NCBI GenBank assembly: GCA_026120185.1
Contig: JANUWF010001059.1
Coordinates: 479,001 to 543,000 of the forward strand
DNA length: 64,000 nucleotides
Direction of reading: 5' to 3'
DNA from: Voacanga thouarsii
Lineage: Eukaryota; Streptophyta; Magnoliopsida; Gentianales; Apocynaceae
How positions within the stretch are numbered: position 1 is the stretch's first letter; the number at the start of each line of letters is the position of its first letter. The notes beneath the pieces were generated by a model. The model worked only from the letters and a program-made list of their open reading frames with translations, was not told the origin of the DNA and did not search any database. Below are positions 1-12,177 of this stretch, piece after piece. The position numbers were made by a program, and so were the translations under genes.

Positions 1-120
1 TGTTAAAGATAATAGTAATGGGATAAATATTTTCAAGTTTACTATGAGGACAAAGTGCACAATTTTTTTTTTTTTTTTGTTTTACAAATACTGAGAATTT
101 TTTTTTCCAAAATTTCAGAA
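1..120 (+). other. Copia-A 5' leader end
   Basis: Untranslated leader just upstream of gag. It matches the Copia-B leader before 20206 (shared TTAAAGATAATA and AAAGTGCACAA stretches). It contains an 18-base T run near 62-79. Confidence 0.75.
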
Positions 121-918
121 ATGGTTATTGGGGGTTCTTTTAGTCCCTTGGCCATTATTCTCCGTGTGAATAAGCTAACGGGTGCAAACTCTGTGGATTG
201 GAAAAGGAACTTGGACATAATACTCACAGCTGAGGAGTATAAGTATGTTCTATACGAGACTTGTGTAGTAATCAGGGAAGGTTCAACCGCTAAGGAGCGT
301 GAGGCTAAAAAGGCATGGACGAAGGCTGACGAGATGGCCCGATACTATATGCTAGCCCTCATGTTAAATATGCTTCTATCCAAACATGGGTACATCGTTA
401 TTGCGTATGATATAAGCACATCACTAGCTATAATGTTTGTGGATAAGAGCTGGCCCGCAAGGCAGGAGGCTCTTTGAATGATCATAAACACCAAGATAGC
501 TGAGGGAGCATCAATCAGAGAGCATATGCTCAAGATGATTGCTGCTTTTAAGGAAGCAGAAGTCTTGGGGGCTGTCATTGACACTGAGAGCTAAGTGGAC
601 ATGGTTCTCGAATCTTTGCCTTGCTCCTTCACTCAGATTAAGTTGAATTACAACATGAATAAGTTAAACATAGGTTTAATGGAGTTTATGAAGGAGCTCC
701 AGGTGGCACAGAAGGTCATGAAGCCACATGCTCGAGCTATGATGGTCTCTTCTTCGAGAATATGTCCCAAGCCTAGAAAGTTCAAAAAAGAAGAAGGGGA
801 ATGCAGTGCACCAGCCTAAGTCCCAGCCCATAAAAAAACCCAATGGCAAATGCTTCAAATGTGGGAAGAAGGGACATTGGAAAAAGGAGTGTCCAGATCT
901 TCAGGTCAAGAAAAACCT
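121..918 (+). pseudogene. Copia-A gag, broken
   Basis: This is the capsid/nucleocapsid part of a copia polyprotein. The start at 121 is chosen because it aligns with the Copia-B ATG at 20206 and begins MVIGGSFSPLA. The N-terminal half reads through to 477, where a TGA replaces the CTA codon found in Copia-B. The frame continues to a second stop near 592 in front of VDMVLESLP. A frameshift near 805-819 then leads into the zinc knuckle CFKCGKKGHWKKEC at about 850-891, which is a complete CX2CX4HX4C. Two stops and one frameshift make it non-functional. The family assignment is strong; the exact C-terminal boundary with protease is approximate. Confidence 0.85.
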
Positions 919-944
919 CATAGGTAATATTCTCTATCTAGAGT

Positions 945-1340
945 CTATATCATTGGTTGAATCAACTTCCATTTGGATTGTTGATTCAAGAGCCACTCAT
1001 CATATCTATAACTCCTTGCAGGGGTTTAGGAAGATTAGAATACTCTAGAAGGGCAAACTGGATTAAGCGTGGGAAATGGAACACAAGTTTGGCCCTTCCT
1101 GTGGGAGAACTAGAACTTACTTTTAATTGTAATGAAATAGTTATTTTGAAGGATATTTTATTTGTTCCTGGTTTTAGATGGAATGTCATTTTAGTTGCAA
1201 AACTAACAAATAAAGATATTCTATTTCTTTCCATTCTATTATTACTATCAGTAGAAATGGAGAAGTTATATGTACTAGGCACTTGTATGAAAATCTTTTC
1301 TTCATTAATCCTATTAACAATCAATTGAATAACACTTAAT
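945..1340 (+). pseudogene. Copia-A protease and linker, broken
   Basis: An aspartic protease start is visible as WIVDSRATHHIYN near 973-1011. The catalytic triad is normally D-S/T-G; here Gly is replaced by Arg, and Copia-B keeps DSGA at the same place. The frame shifts after about 1048 into a second reading frame that runs to 1328 with VLVAKL-like residues typical of the segment before integrase. Loss of the catalytic Gly and the frameshift argue against any activity. Confidence 0.7.
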
Positions 1341-1374
1341 CTAAACATTTCAATAGGATGAGAAAGACTAATAT

Positions 1375-2110
1375 CAATGACTCATATCTTTGGCATCTAA
1401 GGTTGGATCATATTAACTCCGCTAGGATTCAGAGATTAATCCATGATGGGCCTTTAGGCTCATTAAGAAAGGAAAGTTGGATTTAGTGCGAACACTGTCT
1501 TATGGGGAAAATGACCAAGAGGTCTTTTACCCAAAGGGTGAATCTCCAAAGTAGCATTGAGTCTTGTTCACACTGATTTGTATGGTCCTTTGTCTTTACT
1601 AGCTAGAGGGGGATTTGAGTACTTCATCATTTTCACAGATGATTGTACAAGAAAAGGTTATGTTTATCTGATGAGACTCAAGTTGACTATTTTGACAAGT
1701 TCAAAGAGTTTAAGGCTGAAGTGGAGCATCAGACAGGTAAGCAAATCAAGACCTTACGATCACATCGTGGTGGAGAATACCTCCTTGGTGATTTCAAGGA
1801 CTATATGGTACGTCATGGGATAGTATCCCAGCTCTCTGTGTCGGGGACATCCCAGCGGAATGGAGTAGCAGAGGAAAGGAATAGGACATTATTGGAAATG
1901 GTCTGAAGTATGATGTCTTTTGCTACTCTTCCAAAGTCTTTTTGAGGATATGCCTTAGAAACAGCGGTATATATTCTGAACTTGGAGCTTTTTAAGTCAG
2001 TACCTAGGACACTCTATGAGTTGTAGATTGGGCGTATGCCAAATCCAAATCATCTCAAGATATGGGGTTGTCCAGCTTATGTACTGATCAAGGGAAACAA
2101 GTTAGAGCCA
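1375..2110 (+). pseudogene. Copia-A integrase, broken
   Basis: The HHCC zinc segment is readable at about 1381-1520 (WHLRLDHIN, then CEHCLMGKMTK) with one stop. The core follows: the first catalytic Asp is in HTDLYGP near 1566-1586; the second, normally in a SDRGGEY motif, reads LRSHRGGEY with Asp changed to His near 1760; the Glu survives in GVAEERNRT near 1864-1890. Several frame changes separate the pieces (for example between 1720 and 1750). Integrase would insert the cDNA into the host chromosome. This copy lost a catalytic residue and its continuous frame. Confidence 0.82.
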
Positions 2111-2419
2111 AGATTAGAATTATGTTATTTTGTTGGGTATCAAAAAGATACAAAGGGTGGCTACTTTAATCATCCCAAGGATTAAAAGGTACTTGCGAGT
2201 ACAAATGTTAGACACTTTAAGGATGAACAAAGTACATCCACTAAAGGTTCAACAATGTTGGAACACGAAGAGAATTTATCTTTTGTATCAACTTCTTCTT
2301 GCCCGATTATAGAATAAGAAGAGGCATAGCCTCTGGGACCTATACAAATATAGCCTTGTCGTAGTGAGAGGATATCTAGAGTTCCAGAAAGATGGACTGG
2401 AAAGGCTTTTGACCTAGTC

Positions 2420-3045
2420 TCCAACCATTAGGAAAAAGATCCCACTAGATACAAGGAGGATATTACTGATGCCGATGCAGACATATGGCATGAAGTAATG
2501 AAAGCCGAGATTGAGTCTATGTACTTCAATTAGGTTATGGAGCTTGTAGCTTCACTTGGGGGGAAAAATCCATTGGGTGTAAGTGGGTGTGTAAGAGGAA
2601 AAGGGAAGCAGATAGGCAGGTGGAAACCTTCACAGCTATGCTTCTGGCAAAAGGGTATCCTCAGAAAGAAGGGATCAACCATGCGGAAACCTTTTTCCCA
2701 GTAGCCATGCTTAAATACATCCATATCCTCCTTGCCATTACTTGTTATTATGACTATGAGAAATGGCAAATAGATGTTAAGACGGAATTTTTAAACGGCC
2801 ATCTTAGTGAATACATTTATATGTCCCAACCAGAATACTTTATTGCTAAAGGCTAAGAGTGTATAGGGATCTAGAGCATTAAACATTCATTTCGATGAGA
2901 CTGCGAAGTCTTAGATTTTATTCAAAATGAGGATGAACCATGTGTGTATAGGAAACTGTAAGGCATAAGTGTGATTTTTCTTATTTTGTATGTGGATAAC
3001 ATTTTACTTATTGGAAATGATTTAGGGACACTATCATCTAGTAAG
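2420..3045 (+). pseudogene. Copia-A reverse transcriptase, N-terminal piece
   Basis: RVT_2-type copia reverse transcriptase. The block containing IDVKTEFLNGHLSEYIYM is readable at about 2770-2825 (first catalytic Asp in IDVKT). The active-site box reads LYVDNILLIG near 2980-3010, so the second Asp of YVDD is Asn. About 44 bp present in Copia-B are missing near 2860-2880. The gene is interrupted at 3046-3050 by the gypsy element, and the missing C-terminal part resumes at 15501. Confidence 0.85.
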
Positions 3046-3050
3046 GTTTG

Positions 3051-6000
3051 TGTAACACCCCACTACTATGTACCCTAAAAGGGCGGGGATGTCGCCCCAT
3101 TCCGTAGGACAGGGGGTCTTTAAAAGGAGGTATAAAATGTAAAGGTAACCCCAAAAGAGTTAACTTAGATAAATAGAGAAAAACTCTTATTACATCCGGC
3201 TCAAATTGGAGCAATACGAAATAAAACAATTATCGTTCAGAAGCTTAAACAACAATTGGTTCCTAGAACAAAATGGGGAAAGAAAACAAAAGCTTCAACT
3301 ATCACATGCCCCGATGGCTCAGCACAATCTATCTCCTGAAAATATGATATAAAATAGTGTGAGATGAAATCTTAGTAAGTCCTGTGTGTGCACATGGTGT
3401 TTCAAACAGTTCGTGTATGCATAGTGGAAAACATTTGCAGAAATATTTGGCAAGTCATAAATACTTTCTTTTCACAAGGAGTGGGTTTTTCTAATAATCA
3501 CACTTTATACAAAACAAATCATCCACTCGAATAAACAGTCATGTCACCACACGTTGGGCTCCATGAGGACATGGCACCACACTTTGTGCATCTTGCCGGG
3601 ACTAGATTGCCATACGTTGGGCGTTCTGATTAAGGTGAGTGTACAGCTCATCGGGCGAGATACTCCTCCTTCTCTACACCTAACAAAACCATCTGGCTAT
3701 CCATGCCAGGAAAATAAATAATACCTTACCAGGTACAAATGCTAGCTCGGACCGGCCTGACCAACCAATACTGTCGCCTCTTCAAGCCGAGCTTATCTTC
3801 TGGAGGTGGCCTCTTGCCAGAAGACTTACTCTAGCCCTCCAAGACTAGTATTGTTAGCCTACCCTTATTGAGTACTCAACAAACATATCCGTGAATTCCT
3901 GATTCAAAGTTTTCATACATTGGCTTTGTACAACGTGGTTTTCTTTAAAAGAGTTTTCTAAAAATTTAGAAGAAAGAATAGTTTTCTTGATAAAATCATT
4001 AGCTTGACAAAACAGTTTAAGGAATAAATATCCACGTTTACAGCCCAAGTAAACATAGTTTAACAATAGCTTCACAAACCTTTACAACATAGACTTGCCA
4101 TCACAACATTTAACAAAAGAGTTTATGCAAGGACTTACTTGATTTGCCTAAGACAAATGAGATAAAATCATATCTTGCTTTCCTCAAATATCTTCCTGAT
4201 CTAAAACCATATAATATCATGATCAGGGTCTCAATCGATTCAAACATGCTCTAAACTCATTTATTCCCATAACAATTCACAATCCACTATCTAATTCTAA
4301 ATATATTATCTAAACCCCAAGGTTCATATACTATGACCATATATTCATTAAAAACTGGATTATTCTATTGAAAAGGCTTGACATGACCATCACAATTCAT
4401 CTCCATCATTACTACAATAAAACATGGCATAGCTATCCATCGAATATGCTTAGTTAATTACTCGACTCAAGCTACCCATTCATCATGCTATTGGACCTCA
4501 TCAACCATATTAAACTTTAATTTCGACATCAAGGGTAAGTATCCTCTTACCTTGCAACAACCGGGTTAGCAAGATCTCGATGCTCCTATGGTGATCGTCC
4601 CGAGTTCGTTTGATTAGAAGAGAAAAGCTGCCTTCTTTCCTTCCTTTTGATCGAAAATAAGTAAAAGGGATGAAATCAGCCTTTCGGTGGCGTGATTCAA
4701 GGGAATAAAGTGAGAAGAATTGATGAAAGAAAGGAATCAAGAGGTTGAGATGGTTTTTACTTACCTTAGAGGGTGATCGGTTTCTTGCTAAGAGTTGTTC
4801 TTGTGATTTTCGAAAATTGTAGAGAGGTACTTGCTGGAATTTTTCGTGTAGAATGGAGAGGGTAGTCGGCTACTGAGTTTTAGGGGTTAGAGAAGATTGG
4901 TTTAGGGTTAGATGGTGGTGTTTAGAAAGACTCCTAATGGCTTTAGGTTTCTTGGACATCAAGGGTGAAAATTGCAGCTTGCTATGCACCTTATTGCTGC
5001 TGAATTTGGGAGGGTTTATGAGAAGAAAATATTCTGCAATTTGCTCCCTTATGCTGGCCGAAATATAGCTCAAGTAAAGGGCTGCATGTGCTCAGAATAT
5101 TTGGCCAAAACAAGGAAGAGGTTGAGTAGGTTTTGAGAACTAAAATTCTGTGCGCATGCAGAGATTTGCTGTGCGAAAATTTGCTGAACAAAGGGGAAGA
5201 AATTCTTGATGTTTGTAGATGTTGTTCTACCGCGATTTACAGAGAAAAGGGTGAGGGTTTTTGGTGCTGAAAATTGGCTTAATTTGCTGAGGATTTTGGT
5301 AGGTTTTGGTGTGCAGAAATTTCGTTTGAGTAGGAGTACAATCTGGCCGAAATTTCTGATAGGAAGCTGTCGAAAATTTTGGGCAGAAGTTGGCCGAAAT
5401 TCTGGAGTTTTTTTGGTGAATAAAATCTGATTTTGTGCAGCAAAAATAATCCGAATTGATGGAAGATGTTTTAGGTGATTTGAGCTAAGGTTTGAAGAGT
5501 TGGATTGCACTTAAAAGTGCTAGATTTTTGTACAGCTTGTGCTTGCACAAGGCTGCCAAAATTCTACTAGAAAAAGGAAGCAAAACCTAGTTGTGGTAGG
5601 TTTAAGTTAAAATCTGATTTTCTAAAGGATTTTGGATAAGATTTCCTAGTGTTGGAAGAGTTTGAGTTGAGCTAAAATTCCCTCAAAAAGTGGCGGCACT
5701 AGCTGGAAAAGTTTCCAGATTTTTAGCTAAGGTTCTAAGTTCAATATCAACAAGGTTTCCAACTAGGAGAACAACTCTTTAATTCCAACTATCCATTACC
5801 AAATCTAATAAGTTGAAATCAAGCTGGAATTTTAATTTTTCAGCTAGGGTTTTTCAAATATCCAAGAGAACAAAGGCTTGAAAATAAAGGTGATCTTTGT
5901 TCACATAAAAAATCCTTGAATTTAGGAAATAACTATAGAGGCTTATTTCCTTAGAATAATGGCGCTGAAATTTCTCTAGGGTGGCTAGGTCTTTTTCGGC

Positions 6001-6382
6001 CAGGACATGTAGAAGTCTAGGAAAAGAATTTGTAAAAAGAAACTAGGATTCGAAAAAGGTAAGATTCAAACTCGAGTTACCAAGGGAAATCACCATCCTC
6101 CCCGCTATTCCCAACCAACTCCAATGCTAATTTTTCTCTATGAAATTCTTTCCACCGTAATTCTCATCCTTCCATTTCCTCGACTAAACATCACTTAACC
6201 AACTCTTAAACAACACAATTATTTCTCACCAAATAAATCAAATGCAAAAGCAACTTTGAAAATCACATGCACCCATGCAAGAATAATTTCTAAGATAACA
6301 CGTGAAATGCGAAATGCGAAATGCAATGCAATGCATGCCTTTTTTCCCCATAGTTAAAGGTGGTTTTGGGCGGGGTATTACA
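3051..6382 (-). repeat. 3' LTR of the Tekay-like element
   Basis: 3.33 kb, nearly colinear with 12194-15495. It starts TGTAACACCCC and ends GGGGTATTACA on the plus strand. The open frames inside it are not conserved between the two LTRs and are treated as chance frames. Confidence 0.93.
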
Positions 6383-6400
6383 TCCCCTCCCCCTTAAGAG
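6383..6400 (-). promoter_or_regulatory. Polypurine tract of the Tekay-like element
   Basis: The minus strand reads TTAAGGGGGAGGGGA directly before the 3' LTR. This is the usual primer for plus-strand cDNA synthesis and it fixes the element orientation. Confidence 0.9.
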
Positions 6401-6433
6401 AATTTCATCCCGAAATTCTGATTCCATACCCTT

Positions 6434-6580
6434 AGAGCATATCGGAATGCTTCCGTCTTGACTATTCCTCCGTTTCCCATGTTGCATCTTGTGCTCCATG
6501 ATGATCCCAAAGTATTTTCACCATAAGTATCTACTTGTTTCGGAGGGTCATGATACTTCACTCCAAGATCTTAACTGGTC
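6434..6580 (-). pseudogene. Chromodomain remnant at the end of Tekay-like pol
   Basis: The minus strand reads PVKILE, stop, SIMTLRNK, stop, ILMVKILWDHHGAQ, then DATWETEE. The K-LW-(5-7)-ATWE pattern is characteristic of the C-terminal chromodomain of plant Tekay chromoviruses, where it directs integration to heterochromatin. Three in-frame stops interrupt it. It lies between the integrase end and the polypurine tract, as expected. It is too broken for a longer predicted frame, so this call rests on manual translation. Confidence 0.7.
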
Positions 6581-6587
6581 TCTCCAT

Positions 6588-7685
6588 TTAACTTAGATTC
6601 GGCTGCAATTCCAATGGTTCCTCATTGAGTACATGACTCGGATCGGGGTTGTACTTCTTCAACTGAGATACATAAAATACATCATGCATTCCAGTTAGAC
6701 CATCAGGTAGGTCCAATCTGTAGGCAATCGGCCCAACTTTCTCCAATATCGGGAATAGTCCTAAATACCTACGACTCAACTTTCCCCTACTAGGAGTCAA
6801 CTTCAAGAATGCACAATCACCCACTTAGAACTCCAGTTCCCTTCTTCTAGAATCTGCGTAGCTTTTCTATCGACTTTGTGCTGCTTTTAGCCTTTCTCGG
6901 ATAACCTTGACCTTGTCCGTCATTTCCTGAATGCATACCTCGCTAGTCCTTTTAACGTTCCCCTCTTCTGTCGATCCCCAGTATATCAGTACTTGACATT
7001 TTCGCCCCAAATAGCGCTTCGTACGGTGCCATCCCAATCGATGCCTGATAGCTGTTGTTGTACGCCAACTCTGTATGCGGTAAAGACTCGATCCACTTAT
7101 CTCCAAAGTCCAAGATACATGCTCAGAGCATATCCTCTAGTATCTGAATGACTCTCTCGGATTGACCATCAGTCTGCGGATGAGCAGAAGTGCTGAATTT
7201 CAGTGTAGTACCCAAAGACTCCTGGAACTTACCCCAAAATCTAGAAGTGAATCTAGGGTCCCTATCCAACACAATGCTCGACGGTACCCCATGCACCCTT
7301 ACAATTTCTCGAGTATACGTCTGTGCCAACTTTTCCATCGAGTTCCGCACGTTCACTGGTATAAAATGCGCTGTCTTCTCAGTCAGTCCACCATTACCCA
7401 GATTGCATCTTTGTGTGACTTGGTCATCGGAAGACCAGTCACAAAATCCATAGTCACCTCTTCCCATTTCCACTCGGGAATCGGTAACGGTTGCAGTAAC
7501 CCTGCAGATTTCTTATGCTCCACTTTAACCTTCTGGCATGTCAGGTAGGTTGACATATGCTGAACTACATCTCTTTTCATTCCAGCCCACCAATATTTCT
7601 TCTTCAAGTCTTGGTACATCTTTACCTCCCAAAGGTGTATAGTATACTTGCTCTTGTGAGCTTCATCCAGTATCCTCTTCCTCAA
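6588..7685 (-). pseudogene. Tekay-like integrase, broken
   Basis: The HHCC segment at about 7640-7520 is degraded: the first Cys of the CxxC pair is lost (MSTYLTCQKVK). The catalytic Asp of TMDFVTGLP lies near 7450. A frameshift near 7385-7470 moves to a second frame with the second Asp in VLDRDPRFTSRFWGKFQ near 7255, and the Glu in TDGQSERVIQILEDML near 7130-7170. Another frame change near 7110-7120 leads to the C-terminal part ending VFYVSQLKKYNPDPSHV at about 6620-6670, a typical chromovirus integrase tail before the chromodomain. All three catalytic residues can be seen but not in one frame. Confidence 0.88.
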
Positions 7686-7910
7686 ATCTTGGATGTCCGA
7701 TACGCATATTCGATCCCGAAAATATAATACCCCCTTCTCGTCGGTCCGGAAATCACTTCCTCATCTTCTGATTTCTTTCTCCTTAAAGGTCTGAAATTCC
7801 ATACTGTCCTGTTGGCCTGATACAATTTCCTAATCCAGATCGGGTTTCAGGATCAGGTTGCTCACAGAGATCTTCCTCTCTTGGACTTCCGCCTCTTACT
7901 CCAAGATTTC

Positions 7911-9092
7911 CTAGACTGTCGACACCTCCTGCATTCTCAAGTGTGCCATCTTCACTTTCCAACTCAAAGCGTCAGCTATCACATTTGCTTTGCCTGGGTG
8001 ATAATTAATAGGACACTTATACTCCTCCAGAAACTCCATCCATCTACGCTGCCGAAGATTCAAGTCCTTCTGCGTGAAGATGTACTTCAAACTCTTATGG
8101 TCAGTGAAGACTTCGTATTGAGCACCGTATAAGTAATGTCGCCACTTCTTTAAAGCGAATACTATGGCTGCCAGCTCCAAGTCGTGCGTTGGATAATTAG
8201 CTTCATGCGGCTTTAGCTTCCTAGACGCATAAGCTATGACTTTCCCTTCCTGCTTCAGCATAGCTCCTAGACCTTCCTTGGACGCGTCTGTATAGAGTGC
8301 ATATGGCTTAATAGCCTTGGGTAGGCTTAGTACAAGTGCTGTAATTAAACTCCTTTTAAACTCTTGGAAGCTCTTCTCTCACTTCTCATTCCAAGCAAAA
8401 GTGACATCCTTCTTTAACAGTCGCATCATCGGTGAAGCCAGAGTATAAAAACTTTTAATGAAACGCCGATAGAATCTGGCCAACCCAAGGAAAATTCGTA
8501 TCTCGGTGACATTATCCAGTTGTTTCCAATTAGCTATAGCCTCCACCTTAGAAGGGTCCACCTTGATCCCATCCTTAGATATCACATGGCCGAGGAAGGA
8601 TATCGAGCTTAACCAAAACTCACATTTACTAAACTTGGTGAAAAGCTTGAATTCCCTCAGCTTCTCTAGGACCAACCTTAAGTGCTCCGTGTGATCCTCT
8701 GGATTCTTGGAGTAGATTAAGATATCATCAATGAAGATAACCACGAACTTGTCTAAATATGGTTGGAAGATGCGATGCATCAAATCCATGAAAACTGCCG
8801 GTGCATTAGTTACACCGAAGGGCATTACCACGAATTCATAGTGGCCATACCGCGTATTGAAAGCAGTCTTAGGAATGTCTTCCTCATTAATCCTCACCTG
8901 ATAGTATCCTTGCCGCAGGTCCAACTTCGAAAAATAAGCGGCGCCTTGAAGTTGATCGAACAGCTCATCGATCAAGGGTAGAGGGTATTTATTTTTGATC
9001 GTTGGATTGTTCAATCCCCGATAGTCAATGCATAGCCTCAAGGTACCATCTTTTTTCTTAACAAACAATACCAGAGCTCCCCACGGCAACAT
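7911..9092 (-). pseudogene. Tekay-like reverse transcriptase and RNase H, nearly continuous
   Basis: Ty3-type reverse transcriptase: [20 protein letters not shown] near 9085-9025, [12 protein letters not shown] near 8935-8900 and the active-site box FIDDILIYS near 8745-8715 with both Asp residues intact. One stop near 8379 separates it from RNase H, which continues in the same frame with [13 protein letters not shown] near 8300-8262 and [11 protein letters not shown] near 8110-8075. The same frame extends upstream into protease, so the ancestor was a single gag-pol frame. The enzyme copies element RNA into DNA. This is the best preserved coding stretch in the window, but stops at its start, middle and end make it inactive. 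Confidence 0.93.
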
Positions 9093-9110
9093 ACTTGGTC
9101 GTATGTAGCC

Positions 9111-10945
9111 TTACCTCACCAATTCTTCCAATTGCTCCTTTAACTCGTTCAGCTCCGTTGGTGCCATCCGGTAGAAGGTTCTTGACACCAGTTCTGCTCT
9201 GTAAATTAGGTCCACGGTGAACTCAACTTCCAGTTCAGGGGGTAGGGAAGTGTGCTTAGTAGGGAAAATGTCTGGAAAATCTTTTACAACTTCTGTACTC
9301 TCCAAGGTACACTGATCCTTAGGTTTGTTTAGGAGATACGCCAAATATCCCGTACATCCTTTCTTGAGCAACTTCCGGGCCTTAGCACCAGCAATCAGAA
9401 ATTTCAGTTCCTTCGTTCGTCTGCCGTTGAATTCAATTACATCCCGACCAGGTCTCACAAACTGCATCTTCTTTATCTTGCAATCCACACGAGCTCCGTG
9501 CTTCGACAACCAGTCCATGCCCAAGATCAGGTCATAATCGTCTATGGGTAGAATTTTGAGGTCGGCTTCTAGAATCTCCTTCCCTACCTCAACTCCACAA
9601 CTTCCCATTTTCTTGCTCGTTTCTACCACCTTTCCCAAGGGTGAACTTACTACTAGGGTATAGGGTAATTCGTTTCCTTCCCAACCCAGATGTGATGCAT
9701 AAATTTTGCTTACATAAGAGTGTGTGGATCCTGGATCTATCAAAACATTAACAAGGCAACCTTGGATAGAAAGGTTACCTTTGATCACGGCGGAGTCCGC
9801 TCCGATTTCCTCTCTGTTCAGGGCAAAGACCTTAGCCTTCACCTGGGGCTTCTGGCCTCCCATTCCAACTGGTCCAGCAGCAGCACCTCGGTTGACTCCC
9901 ATTGGCTGGGCGGGGGCTGTCTGCCCAATCCTTAAGGGTTTAGGGCAGGCGTTCCTCAGATGACCTGGGTCCCCACAATTGAAGCACCTCCTCACACTCC
10001 CGTTGCCCAAGTAATTCCTCTCGGTGTGGCCTCGCTTTCCACACAATCGGCAATAGGCACTTGAGGCTGTTTACTCCGATTTCCCTATGGCATAGAGCCC
10101 ACAGGCCACTTATTGCTTGAAGGCCTCATTGGTGGACGATTTGGTTGGAAGGGTCGGTTTACCGGTCGATGCCGATCTTCATTCTCTATCCAAGAAGTTG
10201 CGTCCGCGGCGGCAGTGTATGACGTTGGTGGTGATGGAGCTAATGCTTTCCTCAAATCTAGCCTCAGCCCCTTCACGAATTGCCGGGTGCGCTTCTACTC
10301 CGTGTCTACCAAGCACTTGCAGTACTTGGACAACTGCATGAACCAGGCTGCATACTGAGCAACGGACATGCCCCCCTGCTTGAGGGTCTGGAACTCATCC
10401 TCCATTTTCTTAGCTACCCATCGAGGGATGTACTCGACCCGGAAAGCTTCCGTAAAGTCATCCCAAGTCCATTCCTGCTCCTCGCTGTCCCAGTCACTCC
10501 GTACTCACTGCCACCATGCCTGAGACGGTCCCTTCAGCCGAAAAGCAGCAAACTTCACCATCCTCTCTTCTGAGTAATGCAAGGTAGCAAAAATATCTTC
10601 CATCTGTTCAATCCACTGCTCGGCTTTCTCATCCTGCTCCACCTTCCCTTGGAATGTAGGAGGTTGGAACTTCAGGAAACTCTCCAGGGCCTCATTCTCT
10701 CCCCGCGGTGGTTTCCTGGCCACCTTATCCACTTTCTCTGTTAGGTTCTATAGGATCGAGGCTATTTTGTCGAAAGCCTGACCCATGGTCACATCTTGTG
10801 ACTTCTCTGAAGCTAAATCCTGTTCTTGTGGCAAGTGCTCTTCCACGTCGGGGGTGGAACGATGCATCTGCTCAAATTCTGGAGTGGAGGATGCACTTTC
10901 CTGCACAGTTTTGCTATGCATGACTGTCCTGCGTCTTGGTGCCAT
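9111..10945 (-). pseudogene. Tekay-like gag and protease, broken
   Basis: The start at 10945 gives MAPRRRTVMHSKTV. Stops occur near 10748, 10503 and 10277, and a frameshift near 10050-10085. The gag core is readable (FLKFQPPTFQGK, WIEQMEDIF, FAAFRLKGPSQAWW). Two knuckles follow: CxxCGKRGHTERNY with the last Cys lost, and an intact CFNCGDPGHLRNAC at about 9960-10000. Protease shows LIDPGSTHSYVS near 9740-9705 with D-P-G-S-T in place of the usual D-S/T-G, and ILGMDWLSKHGA near 9530-9495. It joins reverse transcriptase across a single stop at 9111. Capsid and maturation functions are inferred from family. Confidence 0.9.
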
Positions 10946-11194
10946 CTTTAATCATATTCACTTAAGGTCAGATAGTTACCAAGGGGAAAAGAGTATGCTC
11001 AGGTGCATGATCAGTTAATAACGATGTTATCCACTTATTTTAAAAGAGAATGTGATGGTATTATGCAGGGTAAAATTAAGTAATAAAACTTATGCTTTTC
11101 ATATAAACTATTCTTTCATAGAAAAGAAGAGGTTATCACATGCGATGTCATTTTATTTAATAAAATAATAAAGCCCTATAAGCAACATGCTTCT

Positions 11195-12093
11195 TTAAAA
11201 GAAATAAACAAACAAAGGAATGCAAATCCCAAAGAAGGAAAGGCAAAAGCTGCTAGTCCTCTGTGCTCGACTCTCTCTAGTTTCAACAGAGGCATCGGAG
11301 TTGTCAGAGGCTGGTTCCACAAGCCACCCCATGGAGCTATCGGGTCTTCCTAAGTAGTCCCTTGGAAAAGCAACACTCTCACTTGATTGCCCTGGCTCAC
11401 CCTCACAACCCCTCTTGGCTCTCATGGCCGTCTCATAAAGCTCATCCAACGCTAATCTAACTGCACTCTAAGGCACATACCTCGCACTCCCCGAGTCGGA
11501 TGGATCAAGCAACCCCTCTCTCCTCAACTTGGCATCTATTCCCAGTTCATATCGGAGTCCACACCCCTTAGGACCCTCTTCTAGCTTCCTCTTTCCCTTA
11601 TCCACCACTCCTAATGCTGACTACCTAAGTTTCCCCTCTCCCGGGGCATCTCCATCCCTCGGCCTATGTCCTTCACCACTGGGCTTCCTAAGGTCGTAGC
11701 AAGCTGGAGTCCTCTCAACTTCTCCAATCTGTGGGGTCCGGGGAACCTCTATTACTTCCTCATCCTCTTCTTCTATCCCCGCCATCTCTCCCTCGTTCTC
11801 ATCGTCTATCTCATTCCTTAGCTCATCTACCTCCCCCTCACTCAACTCAGCCATCTCCCCATCTTCCCTCCCTCAATAGCAATCTCAACTACCTCCCGCT
11901 CATCACCCCCCTCGTACTCTCCTAGGCTCCCTTCAACCTCTATCTCCACCTCAACTACTGGGTCGTCTAGCACTAGCGGCTCATGCACTCTCTCCGAATA
12001 TGACAAGGGTGGACCAGCTACGGGTAGTGGGGCAGGTGGATTCCCGCAGCCAGCGGGCTAGTCTTTGACAGCCGATACCACTTTTTTAACCAT
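11195..12093 (-). pseudogene. Extra acidic ORF between primer site and gag of the Tekay-like element
   Basis: Manual translation from an ATG at 12093 gives MVKKVVSAVKD, a stop, then an acidic stretch (VLDDPVVEVEIEVEGSLGEY, then EREVVEIAIE). A frameshift near 11850-11865 leads to AELSEGEVDELRNEIDDENE and an Asp/Glu-rich run to about 11770. After a stop near 11621 the same frame continues (VVDKGKRKLEEGPKG, then LDELYETAMRAKRGCEGEPG) to 11195. Total about 300 codons with few lesions, strongly acidic first half, more basic second half. Known extra ORFs occur upstream of gag in some plant gypsy lineages. I do not recognise a domain and assign no function. Confidence 0.5.
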
Positions 12094-12177
12094 CCTATAA
12101 ACAGAAGGTAAAAATTAGTACCAGCTCAAAATACTCAAGGAAATAGAACCCAGTAAGCCAAGTAATTGCCTAAACCT

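Noticed and set aside
5070..5510. 146-aa minus-strand frame in the Tekay-like 3' LTR
   Set aside because: The matching region of the other LTR (about 14281-14651) is split into shorter frames. Composition is Ser/Asn/Gln-rich without a recognisable domain.
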